From assembly GCF_002960445.1 (NCBI RefSeq), contig NZ_POJD01000170.1:1-58355 (forward strand): a stretch of DNA of 58,355 nt, given 5' to 3'. The stretch's first letter is position 1, and every line of letters begins with the position of its first letter. The notes below the pieces were generated by a model that searched no databases, was not told where the DNA came from, and was given only the letters and a program-made list of their open reading frames with translations. A program made the translations under genes and the position numbers. The DNA comes from Streptococcus suis. Lineage in GTDB: Bacteria > Bacillota > Bacilli > Lactobacillales > Streptococcaceae. Of the stretch, positions 35,307-44,995 are shown one piece after another.

Positions 35307-36386
35307 CTAATTAAATAGCATTCTAAATTCCTTTAACTCTACTTGAAATGATAGTTTTTTAATATTATCACAAACTAAATCTCCCTGTGAATAATATGAC
35401 ACATACCATTTAGCATCTGTATAAAGTTTATTGAGAAGTTCAAAATATGGAACATCTACCTCTCCAATTGAAACACCAAGAACAATTATCTCCTCTACTC
35501 TTGGTATTTGGGTAAGAAAACTTTCTAATTGTGTAATCTGATGTTCTTTTATTAACTCTCCATTCATTTGTTCTATTTTTGACCTTACAGCAATTATACT
35601 TTCTTCTATTTCATCTTCACTATAATTCACTGCAGCACCGAATTCCGATAAATTACTTGGATATTGATAATATTCTTCAGTTACACTATCCCATTCCTTG
35701 CCGGTATCACTCTCATAATAACAATTGGTGCAATTTATATTAATTTCAATTTCTTCAGTATTCGTAATTGCTTTTTCTTGATTACCCCAAATTTTGTCAT
35801 CATCTCCATGAATATGTAGTATGATTTGGTCACTTAGTCCATATAAACGTTCCAATGTCTGAGTATAGTTAAATGTTAAGAAAAAAGAATTGGGAGAAAA
35901 TGTTCCTATAACCGAAACACCAGGTGAGTTTAATTCCTCATTGGCATTCACTATCATTGCATCCATTCCCTCTCTCAAAAATTCTGGAATACAGGAGAAA
36001 TCATTTAAAGGAAAGCTATCAGCAATATCTGGTTTCTCAGATGAAGCTTGGTAAATTGCGTTATCTACCTCAGTAAATGTATTCCCATAATTTTCATCAT
36101 CTATCGAATAACCATATGCATATGGATCTGAATTATTAGCAAAAAACTCTTGTAATTTATCTGATGCTGTTGTTACTAATGAACTAAAGAAAGCATCATC
36201 AATAACACCTATCCTCTGCTCAAACTCTGACCACATATCAATATCATTTTGAAAAAATAGATTATTTACTAAGTCATAGAGTTCTTCATTAGTTTCTTGG
36301 AGTATTTTTCGTAAATGTTCTTTATAGTCGGTTGATAGGTTATGAGCTCTATCAAAACCATTACCAATAATATATAATCTCGTCAA
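35307..36386 (-). CDS. AbiH-family protein (candidate phage defence)
   Basis: A 359-residue protein with AbiH-type hallmarks. These are the N-terminal nucleotide-binding-like motif LYIIGNGFDRAHNLSTDYKE (4-23), a central FLTFNYTQTLERLYG, and LHIHG shortly after. AbiH proteins cause abortive infection in lactococci by an unknown mechanism. Translation starts at TTG (36384-36386), seven nt after AGGAGG, and that site overlaps the purK stop codon. The gene is thus embedded in the pur transcript. Its AT content is clearly higher than that of purK and purB, suggesting acquisition. Family fairly sure, activity inferred. Confidence 0.82.
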   Translation of the reverse strand: MTRLYIIGNGFDRAHNLSTDYKEHLRKILQETNEELYDLVNNLFFQNDIDMWSEFEQRIGVIDDAFFSSLVTTASDKLQEFFANNSDPYAYGYSIDDENYGNTFTEVDNAIYQASSEKPDIADSFPLNDFSCIPEFLREGMDAMIVNANEELNSPGVSVIGTFSPNSFFLTFNYTQTLERLYGLSDQIILHIHGDDDKIWGNQEKAITNTEEIEININCTNCYYESDTGKEWDSVTEEYYQYPSNLSEFGAAVNYSEDEIEESIIAVRSKIEQMNGELIKEHQITQLESFLTQIPRVEEIIVLGVSIGEVDVPYFELLNKLYTDAKWYVSYYSQGDLVCDNIKKLSFQVELKEFRMLFN

Positions 36387-36397
36387 AACTCATCCTC

Positions 36398-37465
36398 CTA
36401 CAACTCCACTTCAACATCTTCCCCCAACACCGTCACGTGTCCCATCTTGCGATTGTGCTTCGCTTCTAGTTTACCATAAAAGTGGGGATGGGCGGTAGGG
36501 TTTTCTTTAAGAAAGGTTTGGGCTGCTTCCATGTCTTGTCCGAGAACGTTAATCATAACTGCTGGAGAAAGCAGACGGATAGGAGGCAAAGACAGCCCTA
36601 AAATACCTCGGATATGGGTGTCAAACTGTGAAAAATCACAGGCTTCGATAGAATAATGTCCTGAATTATGTGGGCGAGGAGCGATTTCGTTGACCAGAAT
36701 ATCCTGTCCTGCCACAAACATTTCAACGCAGAGGGTGCCTGCCAAATGGAGCTTATCTGCAATTTGCAGGGCCATGGTTTTGGCTTTTTCAGCTAGTTGA
36801 TCTGAAATACGGGCAGGCACAATGGTCTTGTAAAGAATATTATTGCGGTGGATATTTTCCTGCACAGGAAAGACGGTGTAGTCGGAACCATTGCCAGACA
36901 CAAGGACGGAGATTTCCAGGTCGAAATTCACAAATTCTTCCAAAACACACTCGGCAGAGTTAGCTAACTGACTAGCCTCTACCAAGTCCGCCTCTTCTCG
37001 AATGACCTTCTGGCCATGTCCATCATAGCCCCCAGTGGCTGTCTTCAAAACGTAGTTTTTGCTGAGGTCTAATCCTTCTAGGTCTAGGCTAGATGTGACG
37101 ACTTTGTAGGGGGCGACTTGCACGCCAGCTTTTTTTGCTAAAAAATCCTTCTCAAAAATGCGGTTCTGGGAAATGCGAAGGAGGTCTGTTCCCTGAGGGA
37201 GCTGGCCGTCCTTGATGACCGCGTCCAGTCCGTCGGCATCGACATTTTCAAACTCATAGGTCAGGACATGGCACCGCTCCGCCAGCTGTTTGAGGGCCGC
37301 CACATCGTGATAGGGAGCGACGATAACCTCGCTCACCTTGGAAGCTGGACAGTCCGCTGCAGGATCTAGCGTGATGACCTTGTGGCCCATGTAAATAGCG
37401 GAAATAGCCATCATCTGACCCAGCTGACCGCCGCCGATAATTCCGATTGTCTTAGATGAGGTCAT
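36398..37465 (-). CDS. purK: N5-carboxyaminoimidazole ribonucleotide synthase
   Basis: A 355-residue ATP-grasp enzyme that carboxylates AIR to N5-CAIR using bicarbonate. It begins [20 protein letters not shown]; the grasp motif [17 protein letters not shown] and [15 protein letters not shown] are intact. Its start overlaps the end of purE by 14 bp. It acts with PurE in the two-step bacterial route. Confidence 0.97.
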   Translation of the reverse strand: MTSSKTIGIIGGGQLGQMMAISAIYMGHKVITLDPAADCPASKVSEVIVAPYHDVAALKQLAERCHVLTYEFENVDADGLDAVIKDGQLPQGTDLLRISQNRIFEKDFLAKKAGVQVAPYKVVTSSLDLEGLDLSKNYVLKTATGGYDGHGQKVIREEADLVEASQLANSAECVLEEFVNFDLEISVLVSGNGSDYTVFPVQENIHRNNILYKTIVPARISDQLAEKAKTMALQIADKLHLAGTLCVEMFVAGQDILVNEIAPRPHNSGHYSIEACDFSQFDTHIRGILGLSLPPIRLLSPAVMINVLGQDMEAAQTFLKENPTAHPHFYGKLEAKHNRKMGHVTVLGEDVEVEL

Positions 37466-37940
37466 CTGTCATCGCCTCCGCAATTTTTTCCTGTTCCTTG
37501 GCAAAATCTGCCAGCTGAGCTGCAATGGTTTGGTCTTCAATGGAGAGAATGCGGAGAGCTGTCAGGGCTGCGTTGGTGGCACCTGCTTCACCGATTGCCA
37601 TAGTCGCAACAGGGACACCACCCGGCATTTGCACGATAGAATAGAGCGAATCCACTCCGCTGAGGGCACGGGATTGGACTGGGACACCGATGACAGGCAG
37701 GGTTGTCTTAGCTGCTACCATACCTGGCAAATGAGCCGCACCGCCCGCTCCTGCGATAATAACCTTGATGCCACGGCCACGCGCTTCCTCGGCGTGACGG
37801 AACATGAGGTCTGGGGTGCGGTGGGCAGAGACCACTTTCTTTTCATAGGCTAGGCCAAATTTGTCCAGCACATCGGCTGCTTTTTTCATGGTTTTCCAGT
37901 CGGAACTAGAACCCATGATGATGGAAATGATTGGTTTCAT
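37452..37940 (-). CDS. purE: N5-CAIR mutase (class I PurE)
   Basis: A 162-residue mutase converting N5-CAIR to CAIR. The substrate-binding GSSSDWKTM (10-18) and catalytic SAHRTPD regions are present, with [15 protein letters not shown] following. Class I assignment fits the presence of purK. It overlaps the DUF523 gene by 4 bp and purK by 14 bp, so all are cotranslated. Confidence 0.97.
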   Translation of the reverse strand: MKPIISIIMGSSSDWKTMKKAADVLDKFGLAYEKKVVSAHRTPDLMFRHAEEARGRGIKVIIAGAGGAAHLPGMVAAKTTLPVIGVPVQSRALSGVDSLYSIVQMPGGVPVATMAIGEAGATNAALTALRILSIEDQTIAAQLADFAKEQEKIAEAMTDDLI

Positions 37941-38383
37941 GATGTTACCTCGTTTATATCTTCTGCATCTACTACCTGATAGCCTCTTTCTTTCAAGGCT
38001 TGGGCAAATAAACCGCTACCTGCAACTTTTTGTCCTGAAAAGGTGCCGTCGTAAACCTGCTTGACACCACAGGACGGACTTCTAGATTGTAGAATGGCCA
38101 TTTCTATCTCTTGTCCTTCTAGTCTTTCAAGCGTTCTAGCAATGCCTTGTTGAAATGCTTTGTCATAAGATGTTCCGCTCACATCTCGTACACTTCCGTC
38201 CACAATTTCGACTGGCTCTCTTGGAGTGGGAAGGCCGCCTGCAACCTCTGGACAAACCGATAGAACTTGCTTATCCGATACAGCATCAACAACTGCTTGA
38301 TTGTAATTATTTCCGCCGTTGTACTTGCAATTTTCTCCAAGCAAGCAGGCACTGACTAAGACACAGGTCTGCTTATTTTCCAA
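37937..38383 (-). CDS. DUF523 family protein
   Basis: A protein of about 148 residues of the DUF523 family, function unknown. The typical [17 protein letters not shown] block carries conserved cysteines, and [14 protein letters not shown] adds another. Conserved cysteines suggest a metal or Fe-S site. The preferred start is a TTG at 38381-38383, eight nt after GGAGG; another in-frame TTG lies five codons upstream. It overlaps purD upstream and purE downstream, so it is a full member of this pur operon. Confidence 0.82.
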   Translation of the reverse strand: MENKQTCVLVSACLLGENCKYNGGNNYNQAVVDAVSDKQVLSVCPEVAGGLPTPREPVEIVDGSVRDVSGTSYDKAFQQGIARTLERLEGQEIEMAILQSRSPSCGVKQVYDGTFSGQKVAGSGLFAQALKERGYQVVDAEDINEVTS

Positions 38384-39638
38384 TTGCTTTTCCTCCAATA
38401 TCTGTCCGATAAAAGAGGCCTGTCGTATCTTGTTTCTTCAGCTCCGAGTAAATTTTTTCCTGGGCTTCTTGGACGGTGTCTGCTGTGGTGACTAACATAT
38501 AGACCCGACCGCCGTTTGAGAGCAGTGCTCTGCTATTTTCAGCAAAACGAGTCCCTGCATAGTAGGTCGTGATGTCGCCTTCAGTCTTCGCTGGCAACTC
38601 TACACCTTTTTCGTAGTCCAAAGGATAGCCGTTTGAGGCCACAACCACGCCCAGCGTCACACCGCTATCCAGCCAAGTCAGCTGTGTCGGGCGTTTGTGG
38701 AGGATGTCATCGATGTTCTGAGCAAAGTCAGAGGTCAGGCGAGGCAGGATAATCTGGGTTTCTGGGTCGCCAAAACGGGCGTTGAACTCGATGACCTTGG
38801 GACCTTGGTCGGTCAGAATCAAACCAGCATAGAGCACGCCAAGATAAGGTCGCTCTTCAGCAATCATGCCCGCAAGAATAGGCTTGACAATGGTGTCAAC
38901 CGCTGTGTCCACCACGCTTTGAGGCAGGTGAGGCACAGGAGCGTAAGCCCCCATACCGCCCGTGTTGGGACCTTGGTCACCGTCAAAGGCACGCTTGTGG
39001 TCCTGGGCTGTCGGCAGAATGTAAAACTGGTCGCCATTGACCAGAGCAAAGAGGGAGAACTCCTCACCCGCCAAGAACTCCTCGATGACTACGCGGGCAC
39101 CTGAGTCACCGAACTTGTTGTCCAAGAGCATCTCCCGTGCCGCTTCGACCGCCTGCTCGACGGTTTCCGCCACGACTACACCCTTGCCCAGTGCCAAGCC
39201 GTCCGCCTTGACCACGATTGGTGCACCCTGCTCTTCGATGTAGGCTTTGGCTTCTTCGAAGTTGGAAAATGTGCCAAAGGCTGCTGTTGGAATGCCGTAT
39301 TTGACCATGATTTGCTTAGCAAATTCTTTTGACCACTCTAGCTCCGCGGCGAGACGACTCGGACCAAATGCCTTTAGCCCAGCCTGTTCAAAATCATCAA
39401 CGATACCTGCTGCCAGAGCATCATCTGGACCAACAAAAGTCCATGCAATATCATTTTCCTTAGCAAAGTTAATCAGGGCAGAATGTTCGGAAATTCCGAT
39501 ATTTACTAACTCGATACCATCTAAAGTCATTCCGTCATTTCCAGGAGCAACAAAGACCTGTTCTACCTGTTTAGATTCTAACAATTTTTTTGCGATAACA
39601 TGTTCACGACCACCAGACCCAACAACCAAAAGTTTCAT
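38373..39638 (-). CDS. purD: Phosphoribosylamine-glycine ligase (GAR synthetase)
   Basis: A 421-residue ATP-grasp ligase making GAR from phosphoribosylamine and glycine. It starts MKLLVVGSGGREHVIAKKLL and has DGDQGPNTGGMGAYAPVPHL and EFNARFGDPETQ, both diagnostic. It heads the second pur block and has its own promoter with an upstream PurBox-like site. Confidence 0.98.
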   Translation of the reverse strand: MKLLVVGSGGREHVIAKKLLESKQVEQVFVAPGNDGMTLDGIELVNIGISEHSALINFAKENDIAWTFVGPDDALAAGIVDDFEQAGLKAFGPSRLAAELEWSKEFAKQIMVKYGIPTAAFGTFSNFEEAKAYIEEQGAPIVVKADGLALGKGVVVAETVEQAVEAAREMLLDNKFGDSGARVVIEEFLAGEEFSLFALVNGDQFYILPTAQDHKRAFDGDQGPNTGGMGAYAPVPHLPQSVVDTAVDTIVKPILAGMIAEERPYLGVLYAGLILTDQGPKVIEFNARFGDPETQIILPRLTSDFAQNIDDILHKRPTQLTWLDSGVTLGVVVASNGYPLDYEKGVELPAKTEGDITTYYAGTRFAENSRALLSNGGRVYMLVTTADTVQEAQEKIYSELKKQDTTGLFYRTDIGGKAIGK

Positions 39639-39671
39639 TTTTTACACCTCAAAAACGGATTTTCTATAAAC

Positions 39672-39680
39672 AGTATAGCA
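39672..39680 (-). promoter_or_regulatory. purD extended -10 promoter
   Basis: TGCTATACT on the minus strand, 33 bp before the purD start, with no strong -35. It is positioned for activation from the PurBox-like site about 35 bp upstream. Confidence 0.6.
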
Positions 39681-39713
39681 AAAACAGACGGATTTTGATA
39701 GAGAAAATAGGAG

Positions 39714-39726
39714 AAAGTTCGGGAAT
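39714..39726 (-). promoter_or_regulatory. Candidate PurR box upstream of purD
   Basis: ATTCCCGAACTTT matches the lactococcal/streptococcal PurBox AWWWCCGAACWWT at 12 of 13 positions. It lies upstream of the purD -10 in the arrangement used by activating PurR proteins. Confidence 0.6.
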
Positions 39727-39728
39727 AG

Positions 39729-39767
39729 AAAAAGCTCACATTAATAAGTAATTAATGTGAACTTTTT
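39729..39767. terminator. Bidirectional terminator between the membrane gene and purD
   Basis: AAAAAG-C-TCACATTAAT-AAGTA-ATTAATGTGA-A-CTTTTT is a nearly perfect symmetrical hairpin with A- and T-runs on both sides. It sits nine bases after the membrane gene. Confidence 0.88.
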
Positions 39768-39775
39768 CCAATCAG

Positions 39776-40291
39776 TTATAACTCGATACCTATAAACTGT
39801 AAAATTGTTGCTAAAGCAGCCAAGACCTCTATAAGTTGAATGACAAATTTACCTGCGATAAATTTGCGATTCTTGGAATGTAGGGTCTTATCATCTGTAG
39901 GTGTTTTGGAAGTATATAAATTATATAATTGAATGCTTTGTCTAATAATTGCTTGATATACTCCAAAACAACCAAACATTCCAAAAATTATAAAAAATGG
40001 CATTCTGAAATACCAATTCATAGGTAAATCAGCATAAAAAGCTAACCATATTATTACGAATCCCAATCCAACTCCAAGATTTTCATACAAGTCTTTACTA
40101 TTCTCGTTCCCAAATGTTGAAATAAAAAACACACCTATTATTAATAGTATTTTTGCAATAAGAATATTATCAGAAATATCTCCAATAATATCTGGGAACA
40201 AATAAACTGACCATGCTAGAGTCAAAAAAGTGATAAATAGAGCAAAGTTACTTAATTTATTTTCTGAATTACTTTGGTTAAATTCTTTCAT
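39776..40291 (-). CDS. Unknown membrane protein between purH and purD
   Basis: A 171-residue, very AT-rich gene. The protein has a short charged N-terminus, about four hydrophobic helices (around 16-34, 45-60, 73-90, 96-115), a cytosolic loop with KTPTDDKTLHSKNRK, and a last hydrophobic stretch at about 150-168. No family is recognised. No Shine-Dalgarno precedes the ATG. An extended -10, TGGTATACT, ends only seven bases before it, so the mRNA is probably leaderless. It is bounded by two terminators and looks like a self-contained insertion between two pur operons. Confidence 0.7.
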   Translation of the reverse strand: MKEFNQSNSENKLSNFALFITFLTLAWSVYLFPDIIGDISDNILIAKILLIIGVFFISTFGNENSKDLYENLGVGLGFVIIWLAFYADLPMNWYFRMPFFIIFGMFGCFGVYQAIIRQSIQLYNLYTSKTPTDDKTLHSKNRKFIAGKFVIQLIEVLAALATILQFIGIEL

Positions 40292-40298
40292 ATTTCAA

Positions 40299-40307
40299 GT
40301 ATACCAA
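40299..40307 (-). promoter_or_regulatory. Extended -10 promoter giving a leaderless start
   Basis: TGGTATACT on the minus strand directly follows the T-run of the purH terminator. Its last base is eight positions from the A of the ATG, so transcription should begin at or within a base of the start codon. Confidence 0.6.
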
Positions 40308-40311
40308 AAAC

Positions 40312-40336
40312 CACCCCAACTTCTCCAGCTGGGGTG
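40312..40336 (-). terminator. Terminator of pur block 1 (after purH)
   Basis: CACCCCA-GCTGGAGAAGT-TGGGGTG, followed on the minus strand by GTTTTTGG, about 20 bases after the purH stop codon. Confidence 0.85.
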
Positions 40337-40355
40337 TTATTCTTATTCCAATTTC

Positions 40356-41903
40356 TCAATGTCTAAAATGTCTGACTCCTGTAAAGACCATGGTCAAACC
40401 ATACTTGTTGGCCATGTCAATGGAGTCTTGGTCGCGGACAGAGCCACCTGGCTGAATGATAGCCTTGATGCCTGCCGCTGCGATTTCTTCCACGTTATCA
40501 GCAAATGGGAAGAAGGCATCTGACGCCAATACGGCTCCATCCAAACGATCCTTGGCTTGCTCGATAGCGATGCGGACGGAAGCCACACGGTTGGTTTGTC
40601 CCGGCCCCACGCCCAAGGTCATCTTGTCATTGGTGATGATGATGCCGTTGGACTTGACATACTTGGAGGACTTCCAAGCGAATTCCATAGCCGCCCACTC
40701 TTGCTCGGACGGTTGACGCTCGGTCACCACCTGCCAGTCCGCTGGGCTTTCCACCACCACGTCCTGATCCTGCACCAAAAGCCCGCCGACAACGCCTGTG
40801 AACTCTTTTTCCACTTCGCTGGCATCCTGTGCGTCAAAGGCCAATTCCAAAATCCGAAGATTTTTCTTTTTATTGGTCAAAATCGCTAGCGCTTCTGCCG
40901 AGTAGCTCGGTGCGATGATGATTTCTAAGAAAATCGGGTGCATCTTTTCAGCCGTCGCAGCATCTACTTCTCTGTTCAGCACGACGATGCCTCCGAAAAT
41001 CGATACTGGGTCAGCTTCATAAGCATAATCCCAAGCCTGTTCAATAGTCTCTGCCTGACCGATACCACAAGGGTTCATATGTTTGAGAGCCACAACAGTC
41101 GGACGGTCCTTAAAATCACGGATAATCCGAATGGCCGCATCCGCATCACGAATGTTGTTGAAGGACAATTCCTTTCCATTTAACTGCTTGGCAGCTGCAA
41201 TCGAGTAAGCTGTTGGCAGGGCATTTTGGTAGAAATCCGCATTCTGTTGTGGATTTTCTCCATAACGCATAGGCTGATTGAGGTCATAAGTAATGGTTAA
41301 TTTTTCAGGCTTATCTTCGCCTACTTGCTTGGTAAAATAATCTGCTATTAGGGCATCATAAGCTGCGGTATGGCGGAATACCTTTGCAGCCAGTCGCTGA
41401 CGTGTTGCATAGCTCGTTTCCCCCTGCTCTGCTATTTCTCCTAAAACTGTTGGATAATCTGCCGGGTCTACCACAACTGTCACACTGGCGTGGTTTTTAG
41501 CTGCTGAACGAAGCATGGACGGACCGCCAATGTCGATGTTCTCCACCGCCAAATCATAGGTCACATCTGGACGTAAAATAGTCTCTTTGAAGGGGTAAAG
41601 GTTGACCACCACCAAGTCAATCAAGCTAATCTCATGGTCCTTGGCTGATTGCAAATGGCTGTCCAAATCCCGACGAGCCAGCAAGCCCCCGTGGATTTTG
41701 GGGTGAAGTGTCTTGACGCGACCATCCATCATCTCAGGAAAACCGGTCACATCGTCAATGGCAATGGTAGATACTCCCGCCTGATCCAAGGCAACTTTTG
41801 TGCCTCCTGTTGAGATAATTTCCCAGCCAAGCTTGGTCAATTCTTGGGCAAATTCTACAATGCCCGCCTTATCGGATACGCTAATTAGTGCGCGTTTTGT
41901 CAT
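40356..41903 (-). CDS. purH: AICAR transformylase / IMP cyclohydrolase
   Basis: A 515-residue bifunctional enzyme for the last two steps to IMP. The N-terminal cyclohydrolase part (about 1-195) starts [20 protein letters not shown] and has [15 protein letters not shown]. The transformylase part has [14 protein letters not shown], the catalytic KHMNPCG and [12 protein letters not shown]. It is last in the purC-to-purH operon, 9 bp after purN. Confidence 0.98.
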   Translation of the reverse strand: MTKRALISVSDKAGIVEFAQELTKLGWEIISTGGTKVALDQAGVSTIAIDDVTGFPEMMDGRVKTLHPKIHGGLLARRDLDSHLQSAKDHEISLIDLVVVNLYPFKETILRPDVTYDLAVENIDIGGPSMLRSAAKNHASVTVVVDPADYPTVLGEIAEQGETSYATRQRLAAKVFRHTAAYDALIADYFTKQVGEDKPEKLTITYDLNQPMRYGENPQQNADFYQNALPTAYSIAAAKQLNGKELSFNNIRDADAAIRIIRDFKDRPTVVALKHMNPCGIGQAETIEQAWDYAYEADPVSIFGGIVVLNREVDAATAEKMHPIFLEIIIAPSYSAEALAILTNKKKNLRILELAFDAQDASEVEKEFTGVVGGLLVQDQDVVVESPADWQVVTERQPSEQEWAAMEFAWKSSKYVKSNGIIITNDKMTLGVGPGQTNRVASVRIAIEQAKDRLDGAVLASDAFFPFADNVEEIAAAGIKAIIQPGGSVRDQDSIDMANKYGLTMVFTGVRHFRH

Positions 41904-41912
41904 GATTTCTCC

Positions 41913-42464
41913 TTATTTTTTCATTGCCCCTAACTCTTCCAAGACTGCTGGATAGAGTTGGTACTCCGCTTCATGTATTCTTGCTTCAAAGGCTTCCAAT
42001 GTGTCATCGGCCAATCGGGGTACTCGGACTTGTTTGATGATTTGTCCTGTGTCAACGCCGCTATCAACCCAGTGAACTGTCACACCACTTCCTGCCACAC
42101 CTGCATTCCAAGCGTCTTCAATTCCATGGGCTCCTGGAAATTCTGGCAAGTAGGCGGGGTGGATATTGATAATCCGACCTTCATACTGAGCCAGCAGGGT
42201 TGGTCCCACAATCTTCATATAGCCTGCCAAGACCACCAAGTCAATCTGGTGCTGGTCTAAGAGTTGGATGAGGGCTTCTTCGTAAGCCTGCTTATCCGCA
42301 AATTCTTTTAATTCAAAAGTAAATGCTGGCACACCGAGTTTTTCAGCTCGTTCCAAGACATAGGCATTTCTGCGGTCTGAAAAAACGAATTCTACTTCAA
42401 ACTGCTCTGCGATGACTTGGAAATTAGAGCCAGACCCGCTGGCAAACACAGCTATTCGTTTCAT
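41913..42464 (-). CDS. purN: Phosphoribosylglycinamide formyltransferase
   Basis: A 183-residue GAR transformylase using 10-formyltetrahydrofolate. It begins [20 protein letters not shown]. The catalytic [20 protein letters not shown] block with Asn-His is intact, and [17 protein letters not shown] follows. The start overlaps the purM stop by 4 bp. Confidence 0.97.
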   Translation of the reverse strand: MKRIAVFASGSGSNFQVIAEQFEVEFVFSDRRNAYVLERAEKLGVPAFTFELKEFADKQAYEEALIQLLDQHQIDLVVLAGYMKIVGPTLLAQYEGRIINIHPAYLPEFPGAHGIEDAWNAGVAGSGVTVHWVDSGVDTGQIIKQVRVPRLADDTLEAFEARIHEAEYQLYPAVLEELGAMKK

Positions 42465-43483
42465 TTGATGACCACACTCTTATCTTCCTTGGCGATGATA
42501 CGTCCGATTTCATAGACTTCTTCACCTACCAATTCACGGACTTTCTCCACCTTCTCTGGACTGACAGCCAGGACCATTCCGATACCCATATTGAAGATTT
42601 CAAACATTTCTTCATGTTTGATGTTGCCATATTTTTCAAGGGCTGTGAAGATTGGAAGGACTGGAATCTTATTTTCTTCAATCTCAGCTGCAAGGTTATC
42701 AGCAAACATACGGGGAATATTTTCAATAAAGCCACCGCCTGTGATATGGGCAATGCCGTTGACCAGCCCTGCTTTTACCAGAGGCAACACCTGCTGGACA
42801 TAGATACGGGTAGGCTCTAGGAGGACTTCCTTAAGAGCTCTGCCATTGAGCTCTGGCAACAGAGCGTCGCCAGCAAGATCCGCAAATACACGACGGACTA
42901 GGGAATAACCGTTGGAGTGGATACCGCTTGAGGCCAAGCCGAGAAGAATGTCGCCTTCCTTGACCTTACTGCCGTCTATAATCTGGGACTTCTCCGCAAT
43001 ACCGACAGCAAAGCCAGCTAGGTCATAGTCATCCTCACCGTACATACCAGGCATTTCAGCCGTTTCACCGCCAATCAATCCACAACCAGCCTGGACACAG
43101 CCTTCCGCAACACCTGCAACCACCTGCTCTAGCTTGGCTGGTTCATTTTTTCCTGTCGCAATGTAGTCGAGGAAATAAAGTGGCTCCGCACCTGCAGCGA
43201 TAATGTCGTTGACACACATAGCTACGCAATCCTGACCAATGGTATCATGTTTGTCGTACTGGATAGCTAGCATGAGCTTGGTTCCCACCCCGTCTGTCCC
43301 AGATACCAAGACTGGCTCTTTAACATCCAGTTTGGTCAGATCAAACATACCACCAAAGCCACCGAGAGCTCCCATAACGCCCAAGCGTTCTGTCCTAGCA
43401 ACGTGTTTCTTAATCCGCTCAACCACTTCGTAGCCAGCTTCGACGTCAACACCCGATTGAGCATAAGCATTTTTATTTGTCAT
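42461..43483 (-). CDS. purM: AIR synthase
   Basis: A 340-residue phosphoribosylformylglycinamidine cyclo-ligase. It begins [20 protein letters not shown] and shows [20 protein letters not shown] and [14 protein letters not shown]. The ATG at 43481-43483 follows AAAGGAATT; five upstream in-frame codons from a TTG lack a ribosome binding site. It overlaps purN by 4 bp. Confidence 0.97.
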   Translation of the reverse strand: MTNKNAYAQSGVDVEAGYEVVERIKKHVARTERLGVMGALGGFGGMFDLTKLDVKEPVLVSGTDGVGTKLMLAIQYDKHDTIGQDCVAMCVNDIIAAGAEPLYFLDYIATGKNEPAKLEQVVAGVAEGCVQAGCGLIGGETAEMPGMYGEDDYDLAGFAVGIAEKSQIIDGSKVKEGDILLGLASSGIHSNGYSLVRRVFADLAGDALLPELNGRALKEVLLEPTRIYVQQVLPLVKAGLVNGIAHITGGGFIENIPRMFADNLAAEIEENKIPVLPIFTALEKYGNIKHEEMFEIFNMGIGMVLAVSPEKVEKVRELVGEEVYEIGRIIAKEDKSVVIK

Positions 43484-43538
43484 TTTAATTCCTTTCAACA
43501 GTTTACAGGTCTGTCAAGTAACGTTGACACCTCTGTCT

Positions 43539-44993
43539 TTACTTGACATTTTCAATGTAGAAACTCGTTTTCTCTTCTAGGCTACGGAGGTATTCTTCCT
43601 CATAGTCATAGAGAGGGGTTGGAAATTCTCCGTCAAAGTAGGCCACACAAAGCCCACCTTTGGGAGCATCAGTATCGATACCGATAGCCTCAATCATCCC
43701 TTCAAGAGAAAGGTAGGTCAGGCTGTCTGCCCCAATAATCTCACAGACTTCCTCAGCGGTGTGATTGGCTGAAATCAGCTCCCGACGGGTCTGGATATCA
43801 ATCCCATAGAAACATGGGTACTTGAGTTCTGGGCTACCGATAGCCACATGAACTTCTTTTGCTCCTGCATCACGAAGAAGCTGGACAATGCGACGGCTAG
43901 TTGTCCCGCGAACAATAGAGTCGTCAATCATGACCACGCGCTTGCCTTTGACAACACTTGAAACAGCTGACAACTTCATGCGCACACCCTGCTCCCGCAA
44001 TTCCTGGGTCGGCTGAATAAATGTCCGTTGGGTATATTGGTTTTTAATCAGCCCCATTTCATTTGGTAAACCAGATTCCTCTGCAAATCCCATAGCCGCA
44101 GATAGGGAGGAGTTTGGCACACCAACCACGATATCCGCTTCATGTTGAAATTCCCGGGCCAAACGACGACCCATATTTTTACGAGCCGTGTGGACATTGA
44201 CCCCGTGAATAACCGAGTCCGGTCGGGCAAAATAGACATATTCCATAGAACAAACTGCTAGCTGAGTATCGGTCGTATAGCGGTCATAGTGAACACCGTT
44301 ATCATCAATGATAAGAATCTCACCAGGCTCCACATCACGAACCCACTCAGCACCTACTACTTCAAAGGCGCAGGTTTCGCTAGCAACAACCCAGGCTCCG
44401 TTTTTCATCTTTCCAATTGATAGGGGACGGAAACCGTTTGGATCCAGAGCTGCGACCAGCTTGTCTTCCAGCATAATCAAGTAGGCAAAGCCACCTTTAA
44501 CAGTATTGAGAGCTTCCTTGATTTTTCCCATAAAGTCTGGATTGTGACTGCGGCGAATCAAGTGCATGAGAATTTCAGTGTCAGAAGAAGAAGAGAAAAT
44601 AGAACCATTTTTTTCCAGTTCAGCCTTCAAGCTAACCGCGTTGGTCAAGTTCCCATTATGAGCCAAACCCACCTGCATATCTGCAAAGTCAAAAAGGAAG
44701 GGCTGGATATTGTTGATAGAAGCAGAGCCAGAAGTTGCATAGCGGACATGACCAATAGCAGCCGTTCCTGTCAAGGCTTCTAAATCTGCTGGATTTTTAA
44801 AGACTTCTGCAATCAGGCCTGTTCCGCGATGGCGACGTAAATGCCCACCATCATTGGCCAAAATCCCTGCTCCTTCTTGTCCTCGGTGCTGCAAGCTATG
44901 CAGACCAAAATAGGTTACCTGAGCAGCCTGCGGATGTCCCCAAATACCGAAAACACCGCATTCTTCGTTGAGTGATTTAACTTCGTATGTCAT
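43539..44993 (-). CDS. purF: Amidophosphoribosyltransferase
   Basis: A 484-residue first enzyme of the pathway, making phosphoribosylamine from PRPP and glutamine. The N-terminal nucleophile is Cys12 after an 11-residue propeptide (MTYEVKSLNEE-CGVFGIWG). The PRPP motif VVMIDDSIVRGTTSRRIVQL is intact. It has no CxxC cluster of the B. subtilis type near the C-terminus that I can see. It is two bases from purL. Confidence 0.97.
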   Translation of the reverse strand: MTYEVKSLNEECGVFGIWGHPQAAQVTYFGLHSLQHRGQEGAGILANDGGHLRRHRGTGLIAEVFKNPADLEALTGTAAIGHVRYATSGSASINNIQPFLFDFADMQVGLAHNGNLTNAVSLKAELEKNGSIFSSSSDTEILMHLIRRSHNPDFMGKIKEALNTVKGGFAYLIMLEDKLVAALDPNGFRPLSIGKMKNGAWVVASETCAFEVVGAEWVRDVEPGEILIIDDNGVHYDRYTTDTQLAVCSMEYVYFARPDSVIHGVNVHTARKNMGRRLAREFQHEADIVVGVPNSSLSAAMGFAEESGLPNEMGLIKNQYTQRTFIQPTQELREQGVRMKLSAVSSVVKGKRVVMIDDSIVRGTTSRRIVQLLRDAGAKEVHVAIGSPELKYPCFYGIDIQTRRELISANHTAEEVCEIIGADSLTYLSLEGMIEAIGIDTDAPKGGLCVAYFDGEFPTPLYDYEEEYLRSLEEKTSFYIENVK

Positions 44994-44995
44994 AG

